Position numbers and translations under genes: made by a program
Part shown: positions 55,149 through 64,000 of the stretch, in pieces
Position numbering within the stretch: position 1 is the stretch's first letter
Layout: each line of letters opens with the position of its first letter
From: Pseudo-nitzschia pungens
Taxonomy: Eukaryota; Bacillariophyta; Bacillariophyceae; Bacillariales; Bacillariaceae
DNA length: 64,000 nt
Reading direction: 5' to 3'
NCBI GenBank assembly: GCA_037355855.1
Contig: CM074767.1
Location: 248,001-312,000 of the forward strand
The notes under the pieces: generated by a model
Told to the model about the DNA's origin: nothing
The model's database searches: none
The model's input: the letters and a program-made list of their open reading frames with translations, nothing else

Positions 55149-56259
55149 ATGTCGATCGGTTCTCGTTGGACCATCCTGTTCGTCGCGGTTTGGATCGCGA
55201 TCGCCGGTTGTTCGGTGGCAGACGCGGCAACCCTTCGCCGTCGCGACCGAGAAAGCGAGAGCAACGAGCGAGAACTAGAACGAGAACAAGCGCAAGGCGC
55301 AACGCGACACCTCGCGAATGCTGAAGCATTCCAAGGCCGGGTCCGCGGGATCGCCGGCGACGACTCCGACGACGAGCGTCACCGTCACGGGCAACTCCGT
55401 CACCGTCACGGCGACGACCAACGCCGTCGACAGCGGCATCCAGAGCTTCGAGGCGGGGTGCCGGGGACAGACCCAGGGTGAGTCCTACTAACAACAACCG
55501 CCGCGTGCGCGTGATTCTTTCGCGGCACGCCGGGAGACGGAACGGAACGAACCGAACCGAACCGAACCAAAGGGGCAAGCAGCCCTTGCCGGTGTGGACA
55601 AAATATCCGGTGTGGTTCCACAACGCAACTCACGCAGGTCCTTTGGTTTCCCGTTTTGTCTCTTTCCCCGTCAATCCAATTCAATCGTTGCAAATCCCCT
55701 CGCGAATCCTCTGCCTCGTCTTTGCCTGTCTGCCTTGATGGAAAACAAACACAATACCACGCAACACAACACAATACCACGCAACACATTACATCACATC
55801 ACATCACATTCACATCACGTCACCAGACCTCGAGAGATGCCTCATCACCGAGCGGGGCGACATTGCCACTCTGCAAGACTTGCCTCCTGGGAATCGCCAC
55901 CCTCACCAATCCCGAACCTCTCCAACCTCAGGAGCTGCACCAACACCAAGATCAGCAACGGCATGTGCGACCCGGCCTGCGAGGCCCAGGTGACCGAATA
56001 CTTCGACTGCGGCGCCGGCACCAGCTTCGGCACCGTCACCACCGTCACCGCGACGGCCACCTCCACCAGCGTGAGCCGGACCGGCTTTGCCCCGAGCGAA
56101 ACCTGCAACGCCTACAATTTTGTGGTGAAGGGACCGCCCGCGTCGGGCGACGAGTGCTTCGTCCCGGGAAGCTACCAGTACCAGATGTGCTTCTTCAAGG
56201 GAGTCAAGTGCACGTGCCGGTTCGACGAGTCGCTCTGGATGTGCCTGGACTATCCGTAG
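55149..56259 (+). CDS. secreted Cys-rich protein of unknown function, three +1 frame breaks
   Basis: Exons 55149-55477 and 55827-56259, with a 349-nt intron (CAGG|GTGAGT donor, CACCAG acceptor; G|AC completes Asp). The corrected length is 252 residues. The N-terminus is a signal peptide (SRWTILFVAVWIAIAGCSVADA). An Arg/Glu-rich segment follows, then a Thr/Val-rich strand-like region (TSVTVTGNSVTVTATT). The rest is Cys-rich: FEAGCRGQTQ, ERCLITERGDIATLQDLPPG, LSNLRSCTNTKISNGMCDPAC, FDCGAG, ETCNAYNFVVKG, DECFVPG, MCFFKGVKCTCRF and WMCLDYP. About twelve Cys suggest disulfides in an extracellular or wall protein; I do not recognise the family. Extra bases: 55316-55322, 55889-55893 (GGGAA) and 55915-55916 (GAACC). 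Pentamer repeats occur in the intron and both flanks. Confidence 0.7.
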
Positions 56260-57623
56260 GAGTAGTAGTTGGCGGCGTTTCGGCGGGGACGCAGTTGGGC
56301 AGCGAGGCGTGCTAACCAAACGCGTCGCACACTAGTAGTGCCCATCCCATCCCATGCCACGGAAGGAACTGAATGGAATGGAACGGAATGGAATGGAACG
56401 GAACGGAATGCTGGGGAAGCAAACCAGCGGGAAGAGGATCGAACCGGAATCGGACTATCCGCTGCGTCCCATCCGAATGCATCGATCGGATCTCGGACCG
56501 GACCGGACCGGACCGGACCGGACTGGACTAGTACAATAATGAACAGGAGAGGACAGGACGGGACGGGACGGGACAAGGCTGGATTGGAATTGATTGGAAT
56601 GGGTTGCAACGATCGAGTTTTTGTTTGATGTGGATTGCGTTTTGTTAGTTTTGGATCTTACTACTATAATACATGTACCCACCGTCGTTGTTGGCAACGT
56701 TTATCGTCATGATAACGAGAACAATAATGCCGTACATACTACTACCTTGAATGGGGTCGGATCCCAGCAGTGAAGTTGGGTAAGGCACTAATACTAATAC
56801 TACTACCACCGACCAAATAAAAAATTAGAATTGCCTTCTTCTCGGAGGACAATTCATGCATCATGCACGCACCAACGGAACTCGAACAACAACAAGAAGT
56901 TCGGTTCTGGAGTTACTGAAAATAAGACGATAACCTAGTGCTGTACTTCATACTACTTGTAAATCACAACTGTACTACTCCACATCTCCTCTCCGCCACC
57001 ACATCCCAACCATTTCTTATGATCTTGTCGCACGCCAAGGCTGGCCACCACCAGCCAGCAGAACATTCCCTAGTACTACTAGTACTAGTAGTATCACCAG
57101 CACCACCAAAAACAAAAACAAAAACAAAAACAAAAACAAAAACAACAACAATGGGCTGTTTGAAGAATGGACTCTCAAAAATTATACTACCACCCCGGTT
57201 TCTTGTCACAAAACGTACTACAGTACTTTGCACTACTAGTAGTACTAGCAGCTAGCCACATTCCAATTTACAATTTACCATCAATCTCAAAACATGATGT
57301 TGCTTTGGGAAATGGACTTTCTTCCACCTCGACTGCTCGTCGGACCCAAAAACGGGAAAGGTTCCATTATACGTAACTTACCGTAATATTATTCTCATTC
57401 TAAAATCTGCGTTGTCGCACGCGCAGCGTCATACGGACGCCTGACGGACGACGGATTCCCCTCGGCTCCGAGCGACAACAACGATCCCCGGAGCGGCCCG
57501 CAAGCCGAGAACGACAACGAGACCGACACCGACGCGAAACGCGCATCAACAACCTCACTAATTAACTTACTCCAACCGGAATTGCCGCGCCGCCATTGCG
57601 TTTCTCAACAAACACCAACAAGC
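56260..57623. other. intergenic with several pentamer tracts, no gene recognised
   Basis: GGAAT/GGAAC (56371-56410), GGACC (56491-56525) and GGACG (56550-56573) tracts follow the secreted-protein gene. An AAAAAC hexamer tract is at 57109-57142, and ACTAGT-rich segments are at 57068-57092 and 57224-57250. The last ~200 bases are GC-rich 5' flank of the next gene. Confidence 0.5.
56491..56525. repeat. (GGACC)n pentanucleotide microsatellite
   Basis: Six to seven copies of CGGAC/GGACC. Confidence 0.85.
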
Positions 57624-58108
57624 ATGGCATCCCATTCGCTGCGGAGACTCGCGGGAAGCGCTGCCGCGGCGGCATCCGGCCCGCGGACGCCGCACGGTAG
57701 CGATCGCCGCCGCGTCTCGCGGCCTCGAATCCTCGTTGTCGTTGTCGTCCTCCCCGTCCGTGTCCGCTTCGTCGTTCGCATCTTCCGACGACTCCCGGCG
57801 CCGCTCCTTTTGGATGGACGTGGTTCGCATCAAGTCCCAGAAGCAGCGCAGGAGCAAGCGAGACGGCAACAGCAACTGACAGCAACGGCAAATTCAAAAT
57901 GGTCCACGAGGATCCCGAGCAGGTGGTCCGGCGCCACACGGACGAGGTCCGGGCCGACGGAGAAAACCTGCTGGACCTGATGTTCTACAACGATCGGCAC
58001 GAAAAGGCCTGGATGAAGCGCAAGCGGTTGCAAAACCTCAGGAGGTACGAGTTCGACAAGAAGCACGTCAACGATCTGGCCAAGTACATTGCCTTTGTGC
58101 AGGATTAA
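57624..58108 (+). CDS. small basic protein, possibly mitochondrial, two +1 frame breaks
   Basis: Unrecognised. Corrected to 160 residues from the ATG at 57624. The N-terminus MASHSLRRLAGSAAAAASG is Arg/Ser/Ala-rich without acidic residues, like a mitochondrial presequence. A Ser-rich stretch and RRRSFWMDVVRIKSQKQRR follow. The C-terminal 75 residues are helical and charged (EDPEQVVRRHTDEVRADGEN, WMKRKRLQNLRRYEFDKKHV), ending IAFVQD. Frame moves by one base between about 57690 and 57725, and again at 57874-57879, where GGC AAC AGC AAC TGA C becomes ...AAC GAC AGC if the T is skipped. A mitochondrial ribosome or complex-assembly role would suit size and charge but is a guess. Confidence 0.6.
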
Positions 58109-58870
58109 GGCGAGAACGGAAACGAGGACGGAGGAACCACCGGCGGGAGCGGCAGCGAGCAGCAGCAAGACCGACAAGGTTCCGCCCAAGAAAAAGTGAA
58201 GAAAACGAATGAATCGACAGCGAGAACAAGAACAAGAACAACAACAACAACAAATTATTATTATGGCACCAACAACCAATTCACGAAACAAGTGCATTGA
58301 ACGAATCATTGGATGATAGAACTGGATGGAAGTTTTGGATGGAACTGGATCGGAGTTTTGGAGGAACGGAGGGACGGGCCGGGCCGGGCCGGGCCGGGCC
58401 TGCAATATACATGATACGAAAATCGACAGAATAATTGAATAAAAGGTTGTTTGACTTTCGGAACCACAATACTAACATTCCTAGAAAATCACGGAGTACC
58501 AACCGGTCGTTTGGGAGAGTCCGATGATCGAATGACGCAACGTCCCGCGGCGTGCCTGTTGTGACAAAGATCCATTGCCGGAACGAATCCATCAAGGGAC
58601 GTTTCGTCCCGGCCGAAGGAATCGCTCCGGGCGCGGGATAAATTTCGCGCTCTTTGTACGCAATCCGTTCCCGCACTGTTTGTTGCGTGTTGTTGCGTCT
58701 CGCCGACTGGCGGACTGGTTGTGTCGTTTGATTGACGACCGGATTGTTGCGAGGATCCGCATCCGCATCCGCATCCGCATCCGCATCCATGCGATCGTTC
58801 GGTCGTTCGTTCGTTCGTTCGGTCTCGTGTGCGCGTCATCCGTTCGTTGAGCAACCGGTCGTTTACAATT
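58109..58870. other. intergenic, nothing recognised
   Basis: GGGCC pentamer tract at 58375-58400 and a GGATCC/GCATCC-type hexamer tract at 58752-58788. No gene. Confidence 0.55.
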
Positions 58871-58952
58871 GACACTGTGGCCGAGTGGTTAAGGCGACAG
58901 ATTCGAAATCTGTTGGAGTTCCTCCGCGCAGGTTCGAGTCCTGTCAGTGTCG
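58871..58952 (+). tRNA. tRNA-Ser: tRNA-Ser (CGA)
   Basis: 82-nt class II tRNA: acceptor GACACTG/CAGTGTC, D arm TGGCCGAGTGGTTAAGGC, and anticodon stem ACAGA/TCTGT with loop TTCGAAA (anticodon CGA). It has a long variable arm (TTGGAGTTCCTCCGC) and T arm CAGG..TTCGAGT..CCTG. Discriminator G, the Ser identity base. Confidence 0.97.
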
Positions 58953-58964
58953 CACGCTTAAAAA

Positions 58965-59036
58965 GTCCACTTGGTCTAGGGGCATGATTCTTCCTTAGGG
59001 TGGAAGAGGTCCCGGGTTCGATTCCCGGAGTGGACC
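58965..59036 (+). tRNA. tRNA-Pro: tRNA-Pro (AGG)
   Basis: 72-nt cloverleaf: acceptor GTCCACT/AGTGGAC, D arm TGGTCTAGGGGCATGA, and anticodon stem CTTCC/GGAAG with loop TTAGGGT (anticodon AGG). T stem CCGGG/CCCGG. Discriminator C. It starts 12 nt after tRNA-Ser. Confidence 0.97.
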
Positions 59037-59037
59037 C

Positions 59038-59041
59038 TTTT
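59038..59041 (+). terminator. Pol III T4 stop after tRNA-Pro
   Basis: TTTT two bases after the tRNA-Pro discriminator. There is no T-run in the 12-nt gap after tRNA-Ser. Confidence 0.6.
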
Positions 59042-59282
59042 GATTCGTTCTCTGAGCAACGGCGTGCACCACAATGGGGAACACGTGGACTGAGGGCGAG
59101 ATGAAGATGATGAAACTATTCGTGAAGAGTTCGAGGCTAAAGCGTTACTACGCCGAGGTTGGCGTCCCGCATGTCATGAAAGTCGATTCTCCTTCGGTTC
59201 AACAGGAAGGGATATGGTGGGTGGAGCCGCTACCGTGGAAGAGGGAGGAAAATCGAAGGAGAAAACTGCATCTTTCTATCTA

Positions 59283-59700
59283 TTCGATCGATCTGCCGTA
59301 CATCCGGGTGCTTTTTTCACTTTAAAATAGTACATCCGGGTGTTTTTTCAATTTAAAATCGTACATCCGGTTTTTTTTTCAATTTAAAATCGTTCGATCG
59401 ATCTGCCGTACATCCGGGTGCTTTCTCACTTTAAAATCGTACATCCGGGTGTTTGTTCAATTTAAAATCGTTCGATCGATCTGCCGTACATCCGGGTGCT
59501 TTTTCACTTTAAAATCGTACATCCGGGTGTTTTTTCAATTTAAAATCGTACATCCGGGTTTTTTTTTCAATTTAAAATCGTTCGATCGATCTGCCGTACA
59601 TCCGGGTGCTTTTCTCAATTTAAAATCGTACATCCGGGTGTTTTTTCAATTTAAAATCGTACATCCGAGTGCTTTGCCAATTTAAAATCGTTCGATCTAT
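59283..59700. repeat. tandem repeat, ~30-bp unit with higher-order structure
   Basis: About eleven copies of a unit containing GTACATCCGGGTG, a T-run and CAATTTAAAATC. Every second or third unit is preceded by GTTCGATCGATCTGCC, giving a higher-order period of roughly 80-110 bp. Units differ in T-run length. Open frames across it simply translate the repeat. Confidence 0.92.
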
Positions 59701-61578
59701 TGCACTGCGAGCTTTGTGTGCATTGTGCTGTTACAATCTATGTTATAGTTTGTCGGATGGTGATGAACTTGACAGATCCACGTGGTCGGGATTGCATCGT
59801 CCTCCGCACGAAGGGACAGTGCAACTCCCCTGCGCGAATCCGTCATTGGCATGTGGTCGCTGCTCTCCTGCGAACTACAAGTGTGAAAGTAGTGGGTTTG
59901 ATGCCACCTTGCTTGGAGTGCCATTGGAACGGACGGAGCGAGACATTCCTTGTCGATTCGCTGCTGCGTACAGTAGCTAGTTTGGGGGATGATGACGAAA
60001 ACCGAGAACCAACCCACGCCACGGACATCGTCTTCGTGAACCACCAAGCACTCGAGAGACCTAACGCAGTCGCCATTGCGAATGAGAACAAAACAAAAAA
60101 AATGTCAGCGAGAACGACGGCTCATCGGATCGTGGGAGACAATCGCAACGAGTGCTTTTTGTCTGCTAATAGTCATTGGTCTTCGCAAACTAGATTGGAG
60201 GAAAAACAGTCGTTGGAAAATCAAAACGTGTCCTCATAGTACGTGAATGCGGCGGCAACTATTTCCGTTGGTTCGTGTCGACCCGTGTGTGTGTGTGTGT
60301 GTGTGTGTGTGGGATGAACAAACGAATGAATGAATCGATCCGTCCGGTCGGCCCGGTGGGTTCGGTGCTCACGCCGCGCCACGTTACGTACCTGTCGGTG
60401 CCTGCGCCGGACGAAAGCTTCCGCTCTCGCCCGGGCGATTCTCCGTCGATGGATGGATGCGAACGACGCTCGCTCCCCGACGCACCATCCGCGCGTTTTG
60501 CGATTCATTCCGAGCCCTCGAGAGGCGTGCGATACCTGCGGTACCGAAACAAAATCCAACCGAAGAGGATGTGAGGGATCGGCAGCGGCGGCAAACGAAA
60601 CGGCCACGGCAATGCCGTCACTCCCGCGAGAAACCCAAAAACAAAACAAAACAAAACAAAAAAACTGTCGGGACCGACCAAGCGAAATCGGCGACGAACC
60701 AGCGGCGCGCGGGACCGTCGCGATCGGCGCCGTCCCCCCCGGACACCACCCTTTTGGCGGCGCCGCGGACTCCGGGCCAACCGCAACGCCCCGACGCCCA
60801 CGACCGTTCCGTAGGATTATAAATGGTCCCGAGCGAAGCAAAGCTCCGCTTTCTCTGGCGCTGCTTTTCTGCCAAACCATCAGTGTCGCAGCAAAGGACT
60901 CTGATCCAGCCTATCATGAGCGCGTGCATTGTTATTATTTGTGCGTGTTGCGTCGCGTCGCGATGGATTCGTTTCTTGCGACTTACCGTTTGGAGAGCGC
61001 GAGGGAGTGAATCGTTCCGGGTCGGCATCCTTTCGGTTTGGAAGAGGTGAATGAATGAATGAGTGATCAATCAATCGATCAATCGACCCTATTTTTCGGA
61101 GAATCGTTTGCTCGCTCTCGTTTCGATTGTCGGAGGGTAACTCCGAATCCGGACCTGAGAAAAATGAAACAGGAACCAGAACCAGAACCAGAACCAGAAA
61201 CAGAACGGAGTGAGTTTCGCGGAAGCTGTTTGCCAAATCGCGGCAGTACCACACCAACGGGGTTTCGTCGCATCGCATGGCATCGCATCTCGCGGCAGCA
61301 TCGCATCCTCCGAGGTCGGTTGATAAAAACTCTCAACAATCCCTGCGTCGTTGCGCAGAGTCTGTCCTATCGATCCTTTGGTTTTTTTTGTATCGTCATT
61401 CTCGGGGTGCGGACACGTGTCATGCCATGTCATGCCATGCAACAAATATAGGAAGCACCACGATTTGTTCGGTTCTCGCTTCCTGCCGCACTGCACCACA
61501 CTCACCATGGCTCCGCAACAAAAACCGCTCGCTTTTTTTTTTTTTTTGTCGTTGCGCAAATCGTCACCAAAAACGAGG
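59701..61578. other. intergenic, no supported gene
   Basis: A 160-codon frame opens at 59757 (MNLTDPRGRDCIVL...) with no recognisable domain; it could be a remnant. (GT)n lies at 60285-60310, an ACAAA pentamer tract at 60635-60662 and TTATAAAT at 60819-60826. Nothing else recognised. Confidence 0.45.
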
Positions 61579-61858
61579 TCATCGCGTTCGAGGGTCCGCG
61601 CTCGGGTCGTTTCCGCGAGCGGCACCGCTCGTTGGTTGCGGAGAGGAGGAGGACGCCGTTTCCGTTTTCGTTTTCGTTTCGTTCGGGCCGGACGACGAAT
61701 CGATCCCGTAGAGCGTCCGATCCCATACCACCCGGGCCTCCCTCTGGAGGTGGGAAAAGACGTGGTCCTTCCCCTCCATACCCGGCACGTGGTCGTAGTC
61801 GGAAAAGAAGGTGGACTGGATCCCGACCCCCGTGCAGGCCACGGCCGTCAGCAACTTT
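61579..61858 (-). CDS. possible 3' exon of an unrecognised small gene
   Basis: A pyrimidine-rich stretch ending in a CAG acceptor at 61861-61859 is followed by an open, well-composed segment: KLLTAVACTGVGIQ, STFFSDYDHVPGMEGKDHV, FSHLQREARVVWDRTLYGI, then a Ser/Thr/Asn-rich end and stop at 61579-61581. No upstream exon could be placed with confidence, and frame errors are common in this part of the window. The composition and GC-rich third positions match the neighbouring genes better than the surrounding DNA. No family recognised. Confidence 0.35.
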
Positions 61859-61861
61859 CTG

Positions 61862-63533
61862 CGGGCGCGAAAGAACAGCAACAACAATAGCAACAATAAT
61901 AATAATAATCAAGACAGAGCAATGCAAACAATGCGGTGCGTGTCGCAATCCATGGCGCGAGAAACAACAACAACAAAAAAACTACCGTGTGAGAGACTTA
62001 ATGCGGAACGATTGGTTGGCACGCTTGCTTGCTGGAAAGCTTGCTTGGACCTCGGTGTGTGTGTGCGCGTGCGCATCATCGGTAATTAGTCTCGACCGTT
62101 GTCGATCGGGCGTCGCATCCCAAAGCATAACATAGCATAGCATCCCAAAGCATTCCATCCCATCGCGTGTCTTGCGTTTCGCTTCGCTTCGCTTCGTTTC
62201 GTCTGCGGAGAGCATCGGTTCGGCCTCGTTTTGGATAAAGGTTTTCCTGCATTGCATCGCGGAGTAATTCTAGAGCAAATTTGATCGTCACTGGCCAGAG
62301 TCGAGGTACGTAGTTACGTAGTTGCAGTCGTAGTTGTAGTTGTAGTCGTCAATTGTGAAGTATCAATTGTCAATTGTCAACACATCACAACACAACACAT
62401 CACAACAAGAAACGATGCTACGCGACGCGACGCGACGCGACGCCATGCCATGCCATTCCACGCGATGGGATGTGATACGAGTGCCATTCGAGTCCTTTCA
62501 ACATTCATCAACACATAGCAGACTTACATCGTTCGCTGGGCCTGGGGATTGCTCAGGTGTGACATCGGAAAAGAATGGAGGGATGAGGTTAGAAGTAAGT
62601 TAATTAACCTTACTTTGTAAAAGATTTTCGTCACGAGATGGAAGAGACGGGAGCAGGGACGATTGGCAAGGCGGCAATCCTTGCAGATTGGTAAGGTTTA
62701 CCGTACAATATTTATGGTTGATTTTAATTGATTGATGATTGGCACCCTGCGCACCACTCGTTGTGGGTTGCGGGTTCGGGATTTTTGTTTTGGACGATTT
62801 TGATTGCTTGATTGTGGATTTGAGATTGTGGATCGAATGATTCCAAGGGATTTTTTGACTGTCTGTGTCTTCTCTTTTATGTTAAACCTTATCTACCAGT
62901 CATTGCTTGGATGAACGACAACCGCACACTGAGGTTTACTACCGTACGGTAACCTTACCGGTAGGAAGAAAAAGGGAGTGAGAGGGAATGAATTCTACGA
63001 AGTAACCTTACTACCGTACGGTACGTACATCCTTTTTGTTCCAATTCGTACAACGAACGGACCGCTGTTTCGAGCCACGAATGAAGAAACCACACCCGAT
63101 TGATTTTTTGATTGAGAGAGTCAGTCGTTCTTTCCTTCCTTCCTTCCTTCCTTGTTCCTTCCTTTCCTGTGAGCGAGTGACTGAGCGACCGAGTGACGAG
63201 GGCAAAGTTCGGTCCAAACCTGACCAACGAAACGGAACTTCGACGAAGGAAGAAAAAAATGAATTTTGGGGCAGCTAGCTTCTCGCTTCCGTACCGAGTA
63301 AACCTTAACCTTACTCAGTACAAGTAACTTACGGTGCCGAGTTCAGGGTCAATCGACAAGCGACGACAGACACAACACTAAGGAATACGATATGTCCACA
63401 ACAGTTGATTGTTGACAAGAGTGATTGGAAGTTACCGTAGTCGTCGAACCGAAAGACTTTCGAAGCAAAATCAAAGCAAAGAAACGAACAACAACCAACA
63501 CAACCACAACCCAACCACAACACAACCACCACC
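61862..63533. other. intergenic, dense in AACCTTAC motifs
   Basis: TTCGC (62178-62200) and GCGAC (62413-62442) pentamer tracts. AACCTTAC-type motifs at 62604-62613, 62691-62706, 62933-62964, 63001-63030 and 63297-63336 form the densest cluster in the window and lie upstream of TIM16. TTCC repeats at 63131-63152. Confidence 0.55.
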
Positions 63534-63819
63534 ATGAGCCTCCGCCCCGGTCCCTTCTCGCGGACCCTCCCTTCCAAGCTGGCCGCCGGCCCCTTTGTCC
63601 GCCTCCTGGCCCAGATCGCCGTCCCGGTGATCGCCGTGCTGGCCCGGGCGATCCCCGCCGCCTACGGGCAGGCGCTCAACAACGCCCGCAAGGCCGGGGT
63701 CGACGCCAACGAGGCGGCGGCGCCCGTCTTTGGAAAGACCATCTCCCGGAGCGAGGCGCTGATGGTCCTCAACCTCACGGAGGAGGAGGTGGAGGCCGAT
63801 CCGGAGGTCGTGCGAAAAG
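63534..63819 (+). CDS. TIM16: TIM16/PAM16 (Magmas), first exon, one +1 frame break
   Basis: The first 95 codons of the J-like subunit of the presequence-translocase motor, which sits on the matrix side of the mitochondrial inner membrane and restrains TIM14-stimulated mtHsp70. Visible family marks are the hydrophobic N-terminal anchor (RLLAQIAVPVIAVLARAIPAAYGQAL), the linker with NARKAGVDANEA, and the start of the J-like domain (ISRSEALMVLNLTEEEVEADPE). ATG at 63534 follows an ACAACC-rich leader. A GTGAGTG donor ends the exon at 63819; the next exon is beyond the window. At 63779-63781 the run ACGGGAG has one G too many. Removing it turns a Gly-rich nonsense frame into LTEEEVEADPEVVRK, exactly what the family shows. 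The intron beginning at 63820 contains a GAGA-rich stretch. Confidence 0.88.
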
Positions 63820-64000
63820 TGAGTGCGGAAGAGAGAGAGAGACAACAAGAGAGAGAGACAATGAGAACAGAGCAAAATAGATCGGAACGGTCGGGCGGTC
63901 GGTCGGTCCGAGCCGAGAAAAGCAAAGGATTCGATTGCCTTCCGCTCCGTTCCATTTCCGTGCTTTGGATTGGCGTCATTGATGTTATTGCAGTTCGACT

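Noticed and set aside
56430..56460. B-box-like GGTTCGATCC on the minus strand
   Set aside because: No T stem closes around it and no D arm or acceptor is nearby.
59757..60239. 160-codon open frame after the tandem repeat
   Set aside because: No recognised domain, mixed composition and no splice or promoter context; mentioned only as a possible remnant.
60819..60826. TATA box TTATAAAT
   Set aside because: No coding or RNA gene could be placed downstream, so no promoter is called.

Overview
This window is a stretch of nuclear DNA from a photosynthetic stramenopile, almost certainly a diatom. The evidence is a set of lineage-typical traits: two bacterial-type (probably plastid) ribosomal proteins encoded in the nucleus (uL15 and S1); signal peptides ending in the A-F motif of diatom plastid preproteins (SATAF in S1, TATAF in an NTF2-like protein); a CRAL-TRIO protein carrying what looks like the diatom DUF6824 domain; ShKT-type secreted proteins; few, short GT-AG introns; and eukaryotic tRNA genes. 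The genus cannot be settled from the sequence alone.

Layout, left to right. 0-6 kb: 3' end of a uL15 gene, a TenA-type thiaminase II gene (minus), then a 2.8-kb palindromic foldback-like element with ~300-bp terminal inverted repeats and nested inverted minisatellites, followed by tRNA-Phe. 7-18 kb: a secreted double periplasmic-binding-protein-like protein (minus), a Golgi-type sulfotransferase with two frame breaks, and a CRAL-TRIO/DUF6824 protein. 21-29 kb: a large low-complexity unknown protein and a class-3 lipase. 29.5-42.4 kb: one gene of about 4,204 codons (minus) with a proline-rich N-terminus, about 33 WW domains and a C-terminal Sec16 (ACE1) module. 43-48 kb: a plastid-targeted NTF2-like protein and plastid S1 (minus). 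48.5-58 kb: small genes (membrane protein, secretory cyclophilin, Cys/His-rich protein, secreted Cys-rich protein, small basic protein), plus a circularly permuted tRNA-Arg(ACG) gene. 58.8-64 kb: a tRNA-Ser/tRNA-Pro pair, a tandem-repeat tract, mostly empty DNA, and the first exon of TIM16/PAM16.

The most unusual object is the tRNA-Arg gene at about 50.64-50.72 kb. Its 3' half precedes its 5' half, yet every stem of a normal tRNA closes, and it has a bulge-helix-bulge-like junction, a T6 stop and an upstream TATA-like box. The second striking property is technical or biological: eleven genes need at least 27 single-base corrections to read through, and every one is an extra base (+1), never a missing base. 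After correction every gene length, exons joined, is divisible by three. Seventeen of the 27 lie in the ~4.5 kb of coding sequence right of 48.5 kb. Residual insertion errors in the assembly are the leading explanation, and CDS coordinates here should be read with that in mind.

The genes do not form a single pathway; this is an ordinary diatom gene neighbourhood with plastid translation, secretory-pathway and mitochondrial-import genes side by side.
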